From assembly GCA_023409795.1 (NCBI GenBank), contig JAEYQX010000010.1:1-5439 (forward strand): a stretch of 5,439 bases of DNA, written 5' to 3'. The notes beneath the pieces were generated by a model. It did no database searches. It was given only the letters and a program-made list of their open reading frames with translations, and was not told the DNA's origin. Within the stretch, counting starts at the first letter, position 1; every line of letters begins with the position of its first letter. The stretch comes from Pseudomonadota bacterium (lineage in GTDB: Bacteria; Pseudomonadota; Alphaproteobacteria; Caulobacterales; Caulobacteraceae). This document shows positions 1 to 5,439 of the stretch, piece after piece. Both the position numbers and the translations under genes were made by a program.

Positions 1-3
1 GCC

Positions 4-594
4 TCAGGCGGCAAACATGTCGTCGTCCAGGCTACGGCGGGCGCGGTTTAGCCTTTGTTGAGCGGTTTGGTTAGCGGCCAGGGCCTGGAGCATCGGCGAG
101 GGGCGCGGCTCCTCGGCCACCGGCGGGCGCGGTGCCGGACGCGGGGTCGGCGTCTTCATCACGGCGCGAGCCCCCTCGATGCGCTCCATCAGCGAGGCCA
201 TGCGGCGGGCGCGGGCCTCATCGTCCAGCAGGGGCGTGACGGCCGAGGCCGGGACGCGCAGCTCCAGCGGCTCCTCCACCGGCTCGGCCAGGGCCTCGGC
301 GCGGCCGGTGCCGGCCCCGCGCGGCGCGCGCGAGATCAGGACTTCCAGCTCCTGCTTGACGGCGCGGGCCTTCATGATGCGGTCGTGCAGCAGGTCGGTT
401 TCCTGGCCCGAGGCGCGCAGGGTGGCCAGGGCGTTCTCGGCCCGGCCTGCCGCCGAGTTCAGCTCGGCCACCGCCCCGGCAAAGGCCAGCTGCCCGTCGC
501 GCAGGGCCTTGAGCTTGCGCTCCAGCTTGACGCCATAGGCAATGGCCGACAGCAGCAGCACGATCAGCAGGGAGTCCAGAATGATACCGGTCAT
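4..594 (-). CDS. DUF6468-like single-pass membrane coiled-coil protein, flagellar operon
   Basis: This is a complete 196-residue protein of unknown function. Residues 4-21 form one strongly hydrophobic N-terminal membrane segment (DSLLIVLLLSAIAY region). A charged, Ala/Leu/Glu-rich stretch at about 22-90 follows and looks like a helical coiled coil. A Pro/Arg/Glu-rich low-complexity linker covers about 91-165, and a basic then acidic C-terminus ends RRSLDDDMFAA. The membrane segment followed by a short helical region with repeated Leu and Ala matches my memory of DUF6468, a family common beside fliM in alphaproteobacteria; I could not run a profile search. The ATG lies one base after the fliM stop, with AAGGG at 600-604 five bases upstream, so translation is probably coupled to fliM. 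The membrane segment near the start suggests an N-in anchor with the rest either periplasmic or, if reversed, cytoplasmic; the sequence does not settle this. A role at the motor is inferred only from position. Confidence 0.8.
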   Translation of the reverse strand: MTGIILDSLLIVLLLSAIAYGVKLERKLKALRDGQLAFAGAVAELNSAAGRAENALATLRASGQETDLLHDRIMKARAVKQELEVLISRAPRGAGTGRAEALAEPVEEPLELRVPASAVTPLLDDEARARRMASLMERIEGARAVMKTPTPRPAPRPPVAEEPRPSPMLQALAANQTAQQRLNRARRSLDDDMFAA

Positions 595-595
595 G

Positions 596-1645
596 TCAGC
601 CCTTCGTGCGAGTGATGCGGACGGCAGCGTCCGTGGTGATGGGAGCCTCGACGCGCACCGCGATATGCTGGCCCTTGCGGCCCATCTTTCCGGTGGTCAG
701 GGCAATATTGCCGGCGCGGACCGAGACGTCTGAATCGGGGGTGGCGTTCAGCATCAGGGTGTCGCCCACCTTGAAGTCCAGCACCTTGGACAGGGGCATC
801 TGCTGCTCGTCGAGCACGCAGCGGATCTCGGTATCGGTGGTCCACAGCTCGGTGGCCAGGTGGCCTTCCCAGATGTTGTCGCGGCCGAACTTCTCGCCCA
901 TGAACTGCTGCAGCAGCATCTTGCGGATGGGCTCCAGGGTCGAATAGGGCAGCAGCAGCTCGACCCGGCCGCCGCGGTCTTCCATGTCGATGCGCAGCTT
1001 GACCAGGATGGCGGCATTGGCCGGGCGCGCGATGGCGGCAAAGCGCGGGTTGGTCTCCAGCCGGTCCAGCTTGAAATGCACCGGCGTCAGCGGCTCGAAC
1101 GCCTGACGCGCATCGTTCAGGATCACCTCGACCATCCGCTGGACCAGGACCCGCTCGATGGTCGTATAGGGCCGGCCCTCGATCCGCAGCGCCGCCGTGC
1201 CGCGACGCCCGCCCAGCAGGACGTCCACGATCGAGTAGATCAGGTTGGAATCGACCGTCAGCAGGCCATAGTTGTCCAGTTCCTCCGCCCGGAACACCGC
1301 CAGGATGGCCGGAAGCGGGATGGAGTTCAGGTAGTCGCCGAAACGGATCGAGGAGATGGTGTCCAGCGACACCTCGACGTTGTCAGAGGTAAAGTTGCGC
1401 AGGCTGGTCGTCATCAGGCGCACAAGGCGGTCGAAGACGATCTCGAGCATCGGCAGACGCTCGTAGGACACCAGGGCCGAGTTGATGATGGCGCGGATAC
1501 CGCTGCGGTCCCCGTCATCAGTGTCGCCCATGTCGAAGCCCAGCAGGCTGTCGATCTCGTCCTGGTTGAGGACGCGCTCGTTCAGCAGGCCACCGTCAGT
1601 GTCCCCGCCAAAGCCGTCACCGCTGGAGACGAAGCTGTCGGTCAT
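596..1645 (-). CDS. fliM: Flagellar motor switch protein FliM
   Basis: FliM is the C-ring protein that binds phosphorylated CheY and links FliG to FliN, setting the direction of rotation on the cytoplasmic face of the motor. The product is 349 residues, near the usual 320-350. Residues 26-36 (LNQDEIDSLLG) are the N-terminal CheY-binding motif, preceded by a Gly/Asp-rich extension of about 20 residues. The middle CheC-like domain covers about 50-240 and carries the FliG-contacting GG motif at 143-148 (LLGGRR). The segment around 199-243 (NPRFAAIARP, then GRVELLLPYSTLEPIRKML) is typical of the family. The C-terminal SpoA/FliN-like domain is at about 263-335, including LSKVLDFKVGDTL. The ATG is two bases after the fliL stop with no strong ribosome binding site of its own, which points to translational coupling. 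No residue expected in the family looks missing. Confidence 0.97.
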   Translation of the reverse strand: MTDSFVSSGDGFGGDTDGGLLNERVLNQDEIDSLLGFDMGDTDDGDRSGIRAIINSALVSYERLPMLEIVFDRLVRLMTTSLRNFTSDNVEVSLDTISSIRFGDYLNSIPLPAILAVFRAEELDNYGLLTVDSNLIYSIVDVLLGGRRGTAALRIEGRPYTTIERVLVQRMVEVILNDARQAFEPLTPVHFKLDRLETNPRFAAIARPANAAILVKLRIDMEDRGGRVELLLPYSTLEPIRKMLLQQFMGEKFGRDNIWEGHLATELWTTDTEIRCVLDEQQMPLSKVLDFKVGDTLMLNATPDSDVSVRAGNIALTTGKMGRKGQHIAVRVEAPITTDAAVRITRTKG

Positions 1646-1647
1646 GC

Positions 1648-2268
1648 CTACTGCACCAGCATTTCTTCGATCAGGACCGCATCCACCTTGCCCGGGGCCG
1701 CGATCAGATTGACCCGGCGCAGGATCTCGGTGCGCAGCTGATACGAGCCGGCCGAACCGGCCAGGTCATCGGGGCGCAGCTCGCGCAGGAAGCTCTGGAA
1801 CATATCGTTCAGGCGTGGATGCTGGCCCTGCAGGCGCGCGGCCAGGGCGGGGTCCTTCATCTCCAGCGTCAGGCGCAGCTTCAGATAGGTCGGGCGCCCG
1901 TCCGCCGACTGGATGTTCACGATCATGTCGGGCAGGGTGTAGAAGGTCACGCCATCGGGACCGGCCGCGACCGTGCCACTGCCCTCCGGCGGCTCGGCCC
2001 CGTCATGGCCGCCCGCATCGGCCGGGGCGTGCTCGCCCTCAGCCGCCGCGTCGGCTGCGCCATCGGCGGCGGCAGGCTTGGGCTTTAGCAGGAAGAAGGC
2101 GGTTGCGCCACCGCCCGCCAGGACCACCAGGGCCGCGGCCGCAATGATGATCAGCAGGGGCGGCTTCTTTCTGGTCTCGACCTCCTGGCCATCGACGTCA
2201 GAAGGCACGGGCAGGCCCGCCTCGCCCGCCAGCGAATCCTTCTTCTTGCCAAGCTTGAGCTTCAGCAT
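1648..2268 (-). CDS. fliL: Flagellar basal body-associated protein FliL
   Basis: FliL is a single-pass inner-membrane protein that surrounds or supports the stators of the flagellar motor. From the ATG at 2268 the product is 206 residues. A Lys-rich cytoplasmic N-terminus (LKLKLGKKK) is followed by a membrane segment at about 38-61 (LLIIIAAAALVVLAGG region). An Ala/Asp/Glu/Gly-rich periplasmic linker spans about 64-100. The FliL core domain, about 107-206, includes FYTLPDMIVNIQ, a YLKLRLTLEM strand and the family's closing segment ending in IEEMLVQ. An in-frame GTG at 2277 would add three residues. I prefer the ATG because the minus-strand GGGGTGG at 2274-2280 sits five bases ahead of it, while the GTG lies inside that motif and lacks a well-placed site. 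It is first in the fliL-fliM operon. A CtrA-like box lies about 45 bases upstream. Confidence 0.94.
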   Translation of the reverse strand: MLKLKLGKKKDSLAGEAGLPVPSDVDGQEVETRKKPPLLIIIAAAALVVLAGGGATAFFLLKPKPAAADGAADAAAEGEHAPADAGGHDGAEPPEGSGTVAAGPDGVTFYTLPDMIVNIQSADGRPTYLKLRLTLEMKDPALAARLQGQHPRLNDMFQSFLRELRPDDLAGSAGSYQLRTEILRRVNLIAAPGKVDAVLIEEMLVQ

Positions 2269-2312
2269 CCATGCCACCCCGATCAGTCAAGCTCACATTT
2301 GACCGGGTTTGG

Positions 2313-2328
2313 TTAACGAGGTGTTTAC
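2313..2328 (-). promoter_or_regulatory. CtrA-like binding box, probably for fliLM
   Basis: On the plus strand the sequence reads TTAA, seven bases, TTTAC. On the minus strand it reads TAAA, seven bases, TTAACC. The CtrA consensus is TTAA-N7-TTAA(C), so each reading has a single mismatch in one half. The minus-strand reading ends in the TTAACC form typical of CtrA-controlled flagellar promoters, and the box lies 45 bases upstream of the fliL ATG, where it could overlap a -35 region. Early (class II) flagellar operons including fliLM are CtrA-dependent in Caulobacter, which supports the call. I found no convincing -10 hexamer downstream, so the transcription start is not placed. Confidence 0.65.
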
Positions 2329-2330
2329 AA

Positions 2331-2346
2331 TCGGCAAATCCTGCCG
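2331..2346 (+). promoter_or_regulatory. ftr-like element, probable FlbD binding site
   Basis: The 16 bases TCGGCAAATCCTGCCG contain an inverted repeat, CGGCA and TGCCG separated by five bases. From memory this resembles the Caulobacter ftr enhancer, whose core is CGGCAAA followed by GC-G. It lies about 82-97 bases upstream of the predicted start of transcription of flgF, the usual distance for an activator of a sigma-54 promoter. FlbD is the NtrC-family activator that uses ftr sites in Caulobacter. The identity of the protein is inferred because flbD is not in the window. The element is only two bases from the CtrA-like box, so it may also affect fliL transcription. Confidence 0.6.
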
Positions 2347-2401
2347 GGTGCCCTGGGCCACGATTCGCCCCAAATGCCCGCCAGCACTGGATTAACCCCG
2401 T

Positions 2402-2417
2402 TGGCACGGAGGTTGCG
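2402..2417 (+). promoter_or_regulatory. Sigma-54 (RpoN) -24/-12 promoter of the flgF operon
   Basis: TGGCAC at 2402-2407, a five-base spacer and TTGCG at 2413-2417 match the sigma-54 consensus TGGCAC-N5-TTGCW except at the last base. The invariant GG (2403-2404) and GC (2415-2416) have the required phasing. Transcription should begin near 2428, giving a leader of only about 15 bases before the flgF start. Later rod and ring operons are sigma-54-dependent in Caulobacter, which agrees. The promoter also excludes any flgF start upstream of it. Confidence 0.88.
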
Positions 2418-2430
2418 ACACGGCAAGGCG

Positions 2431-2436
2431 AAGGAG
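2431..2436 (+). promoter_or_regulatory. Ribosome binding site deciding the flgF GTG start
   Basis: AAGGAG lies six bases ahead of the GTG at 2443 and just after the predicted transcription start near 2428. It selects this GTG over the in-frame ATG at 2374, which is upstream of the sigma-54 promoter and would add 23 residues that do not look like any FlgF N-terminus. Confidence 0.85.
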
Positions 2437-2442
2437 CCTCTC

Positions 2443-3180
2443 GTGGAAAACGCCGCCTATATCGGACTGTCCCGTCAGATGACGCTTCGCCGCGAACTGG
2501 ATATCGCGGCGAACAACGTCGCCAATGCCGACACCACCGGCTTCAAGGTCGAGCAGCTGATGGTCGCGACCCAGATCGGCCGCCAGGCCCGCAACGACAT
2601 GATCCGCCCCTCGGCCAGCTTCGTCATGGACAAGGGCGTGGGCCGCGACTTCGGCCAGGGCGCGCTGAAGCAGACCGGTCGCAGCCTCGACTTTGCCATC
2701 GAGGCCGAGGGGGTCTTCTTCCAGATCCAGAACGGCAATGGCGAGCTCTATACCCGCGACGGGGCCTTTACGATCAATCCCGAAGGCCTGCTGACGACCC
2801 AGAAGGGCCTGCCGGTCCTGGGCGACGGTGGCCCGATCTTCGTGGACCCCGAGCTGGGCCCGCTCAGCGTCGCCATGGACGGCACCATTACCCAGGACGA
2901 CCAGCCGGTCGGCCGCCTGACGGTCGTGCGCTTCGATAACCTGGCCGTGCTGGAGAAGACCGGCGGTGGCCTTTACCGCAACACCTCGAACCTGCAGCCG
3001 GTCGCCGCCAACGATGCCCAGATCCGCCAGGGGATGCTGGAAGGCTCCAACGTCAACACCCTGGCCCAGATCACCAATCTGATCGAGATCAACCGCGCCT
3101 ATGAGCGGGTGTCCAAGATGATCGAAAACACCAACGACCTGTCCCGCCGCTCAGTCGAGCGCCTGGGCCGCGTCAGCTAA
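2443..3180 (+). CDS. flgF: Flagellar proximal rod protein FlgF
   Basis: FlgF is a component of the proximal rod, the drive shaft crossing the periplasm, and is exported by the flagellar type III apparatus without a cleaved signal peptide. From the GTG at 2443 it has 245 residues, the normal size. The N-terminal rod-protein motif is at 15-35 (LRRELDIAANNVANADTTGF). A central FlgE/F/G-like domain follows, with FAIEAEGVFFQI at about 84-95 and YTRDGAFTINPEG at 103-115. The C-terminal helix, about 198-235, carries MLEGSNVNTLAQITNLIEINRAYE-type residues that pair with the N-terminus in the rod. The lack of the extra segment after the N-terminal motif that FlgG has, together with its place directly before flgG, separates FlgF from FlgG. 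It is the first gene of the sigma-54 operon; flgG follows after 15 bases. Confidence 0.96.
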   Translation: MENAAYIGLSRQMTLRRELDIAANNVANADTTGFKVEQLMVATQIGRQARNDMIRPSASFVMDKGVGRDFGQGALKQTGRSLDFAIEAEGVFFQIQNGNGELYTRDGAFTINPEGLLTTQKGLPVLGDGGPIFVDPELGPLSVAMDGTITQDDQPVGRLTVVRFDNLAVLEKTGGGLYRNTSNLQPVAANDAQIRQGMLEGSNVNTLAQITNLIEINRAYERVSKMIENTNDLSRRSVERLGRVS

Positions 3181-3195
3181 GTCGGAGTCTGAACC

Positions 3196-3984
<789 letters not shown>

Positions 3985-3988
3985 GCTG

Positions 3989-4765
3989 ATGGCGATGATC
4001 CGTAAGCTGTTCGCCGTTCTGGCCCTGGTGACCCTGGCCACCCCGGCCGCCGCAGGTCCGGTCGCCCTGCTGCCCGATCCGGTCGATGACGATGGCCGCG
4101 TGACCCTGGGCGAGCTGTTCGACCAGGCCGGGGCCGCCGCCCCTGTCGTGGTCGGCCTGCGCGTCGGGGCCTCGGTCATGCTGGAAGCCAGCCAGGTCCA
4201 GGCCGTGGCCCGTCGCAACGGGCTGGAGTGGGACAATCCCCAGGGCCTGCGCCGCATCGTGGTGCGAGAGGGCGGGGCCGTCGCGGCTGACACCTCGGCC
4301 CGCCCGGCTGCCGCCAGCGTCTCGCGCCCCGGGGCCACCGTCGAGGTCCTGACCTATGCCCGCAACCTGGCCACCGGCGAGGTGATCCAGCCCAGCGACA
4401 TCATCTGGTCGACGGTCCAGGCCCACCAGGCAAGCGCCGCAGGCCCGCAGGATGCCGAGGACGTCATCGGCCTGTCTGCCCGCCGCCCGCTGCGAGCCGG
4501 AGCCGCCGTGGCCAGCCGCGACCTGGTCGCGCCGCAGGTCATTGCCCGCAATGACATGGTCCAGGTCGCCTATGTCGTCGGCGGGGTCGAGCTGTCGGTC
4601 ACCGGCCGCGCCACCCGCGATGCCGCCGCCGGCGAGCCCGTGCCGGTTCTGAACCTGCAGTCCGGCCGCACCATTGACGCTGTCGCCGTGGCCCCCGGCC
4701 GTGCCGTGACCGGCCCCGCCAGCCAGACCGCCCGCACCCACCCGCAACAATTTGCCGCCCGCTAG
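3989..4765 (+). CDS. flgA: Flagellar P-ring assembly chaperone FlgA
   Basis: FlgA is a periplasmic chaperone needed for FlgI to assemble into the P ring around the rod. The 258-residue product has a Sec signal peptide: basic start (MAMIRK), hydrophobic core at 7-17 and a likely cleavage after the AAA at 20-22. An N-terminal domain at about 25-95 includes VTLGELFDQAG and LEWDNPQGLRRIVV. A Pro/Ala linker at about 98-115 leads to the SAF-type C-terminal domain at about 117-238, with ARNLATGEVIQPSDI, GLSARRPLRAGAAV and VVGGVELSVTGRA. The last 20 residues are a polar tail. Two in-frame ATGs (3989 and 3995) are possible; GAAGAG at 3975-3980 fits the first. It follows flgG by four bases. No flgI is visible, which agrees with flgI lying elsewhere in Caulobacter. 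Confidence 0.94.
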   Translation: MAMIRKLFAVLALVTLATPAAAGPVALLPDPVDDDGRVTLGELFDQAGAAAPVVVGLRVGASVMLEASQVQAVARRNGLEWDNPQGLRRIVVREGGAVAADTSARPAAASVSRPGATVEVLTYARNLATGEVIQPSDIIWSTVQAHQASAAGPQDAEDVIGLSARRPLRAGAAVASRDLVAPQVIARNDMVQVAYVVGGVELSVTGRATRDAAAGEPVPVLNLQSGRTIDAVAVAPGRAVTGPASQTARTHPQQFAAR

Positions 4766-4784
4766 AGCCCTGGGAGCCCTTGCC

Positions 4785-5439
4785 ATGCGTAAAGCCCTGA
4801 TCCTTGCCGTCGCCGCCTCTGCCCTGAGCCTGGGCGCCTGTTCCACGGCCATGGAGGCAGTGAAGGGCCCCGAACTGGCCCCGATCGGCTATCCGGCGGC
4901 CCTGGTGCCGGTCGAGCAGGCCTACCTGCCCGCGCCCTCGGCCAACCCGGCCAGCGCCAACAGCCTGTGGCGGACCGGCTCGCGCTCCTTCTTTGGCGAC
5001 CAGCGTGCCCGCCGCGTCGGCGACATCCTGACCGTCAACATCGACATCAACGACCGCGCCCAGACCCAGAACTCGACCCAGCGCTCGCGCTCGAACAGCG
5101 CCTCGGGCGGGGTGACCAACTTCTTTGGCCTGGAGAACAGCCTGGGCAAGGCCTTCCCCGGCGGGTTCGACCCGGCCAACATGATCGGCACCGAGGGCGA
5201 GGCCAATGCCGCCGGCACAGGCAGCGTCAGCCGCTCGGAACGGGTCAACCTGACCATCGCCGCCGTGGTGACCGCCGTCATGCCCAATGGCAACCTGGTC
5301 ATCCAGGGTCGGCAAGAAGTGCGCACCAACCGCGAGGTGCGCGAGTTGACCGTGGCCGGGTTCGTGCGCCCCGAGGACATCTCCAGCGCCAATACCATCG
5401 CCCACACCCAGATCGCCGAGGCCCGCATCAGCTATGGCG
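4785..5439 (+). CDS. flgH: Flagellar L-ring lipoprotein FlgH (3' end cut by window edge)
   Basis: FlgH builds the L ring, the outer-membrane bushing of the flagellum. The frame is open from the ATG to the window edge, giving 218 complete codons; roughly 20-30 C-terminal residues should be missing. The N-terminus is a lipoprotein signal peptide: MRK, a hydrophobic core and a lipobox LGAC with Cys19 as the lipidated residue. The family signature SLWRTGSRSFFGDQRARRVG starts at 60 and continues as DILTVNIDINDRAQ. A Ser/Asn/Gly-rich stretch covers about 95-150. The conserved C-terminal half has VNLTIAAVVTAVMPNGNLVI (154-173), VRELTVAGFVRPEDIS and NTIAHTQIAEARISYG at the edge. GGGAG at 4772-4776, eight bases before the ATG, is the ribosome binding site. 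It lies 19 bases after flgA and is the last gene seen of the flgFGAH operon. Confidence 0.97.
   Translation, partial: MRKALILAVAASALSLGACSTAMEAVKGPELAPIGYPAALVPVEQAYLPAPSANPASANSLWRTGSRSFFGDQRARRVGDILTVNIDINDRAQTQNSTQRSRSNSASGGVTNFFGLENSLGKAFPGGFDPANMIGTEGEANAAGTGSVSRSERVNLTIAAVVTAVMPNGNLVIQGRQEVRTNREVRELTVAGFVRPEDISSANTIAHTQIAEARISYG

Noticed and set aside
860..1741. Long open frame (293 codons) on the plus strand, opposite fliM and the end of fliL.
   Set aside because: It is a shadow in GC-rich DNA. It is rich in Gln, Arg, Asp and His from reversed codons, resembles no known family, and runs across two firmly identified genes.
2285..2292. GCTTGACT on the minus strand as a -10 element for fliL.
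   Set aside because: It shares only part of the Caulobacter -10 consensus as I remember it and would place transcription start almost on top of the ribosome binding site. Not good enough to annotate.
2366..2383. CGCCCCAAATGCCCGCC as a second ftr element.
   Set aside because: It keeps the AAA and GC-G parts but lacks CGGC and the inverted repeat, and it lies closer to the promoter than usual.
2392..2397. TTAACC just upstream of the sigma-54 -24 element, as a second CtrA site.
   Set aside because: It is only a half site; no TTAA-like partner lies at the seven-base spacing on either side.
2347..2400. IHF site expected between enhancer and sigma-54 promoter.
   Set aside because: I found no match to WATCAANNNNTTR on either strand in this interval.
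4599..5405. Open frames on the minus strand opposite flgH.
   Set aside because: The plus-strand frame encodes an unmistakable FlgH with a lipoprotein signal; the antisense products are Gly/His/Asp-rich shadows.

Overview
The window is a GC-rich flagellar locus. It looks like an alphaproteobacterium of the Caulobacterales (Caulobacter, Phenylobacterium or Brevundimonas type). This rests on three things: the gene order as I remember it from Caulobacter (fliL-fliM on one side, flgF-flgG-flgA-flgH on the other), a CtrA-type box facing fliL, and a sigma-54 promoter with an FlbD (ftr)-like element facing flgF. The genus cannot be fixed from the sequence alone. Coding density is close to complete. 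Seven genes are present, six of them whole.

Left half, minus strand, read right to left: fliL (motor-associated single-pass membrane protein), fliM (C-ring switch protein), and a 196-residue single-pass coiled-coil protein that resembles the uncharacterised DUF6468 family. The three are separated by only 2 and 1 bases, so they are almost certainly one translationally coupled operon that continues off the left edge. They belong to the stator/switch side of the motor, built early in assembly.

Centre, about 2269-2442: a divergent control region. It holds a near-palindromic CtrA-like box (2313-2328), an ftr-like inverted repeat two bases away (2331-2346), and a near-perfect sigma-54 -24/-12 promoter (2402-2417). 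A very short leader follows, with a good ribosome binding site and a GTG start for flgF. This fits the Caulobacter flagellar hierarchy: CtrA-driven early genes on one side and sigma-54/FlbD-driven later rod and ring genes on the other.

Right half, plus strand: flgF (proximal rod), flgG (distal rod), flgA (periplasmic P-ring chaperone) and flgH (L-ring lipoprotein, cut by the right edge after 218 codons). Gaps of 15, 4 and 19 bases, and no promoter or terminator seen between them, indicate one operon making the rod and the outer rings.

I found no mobile element, CRISPR array, RNA gene or sign of recent transfer. The locus is mostly well-known machinery. The parts worth a second look are the compact divergent regulatory region and the uncharacterised membrane protein after fliM.
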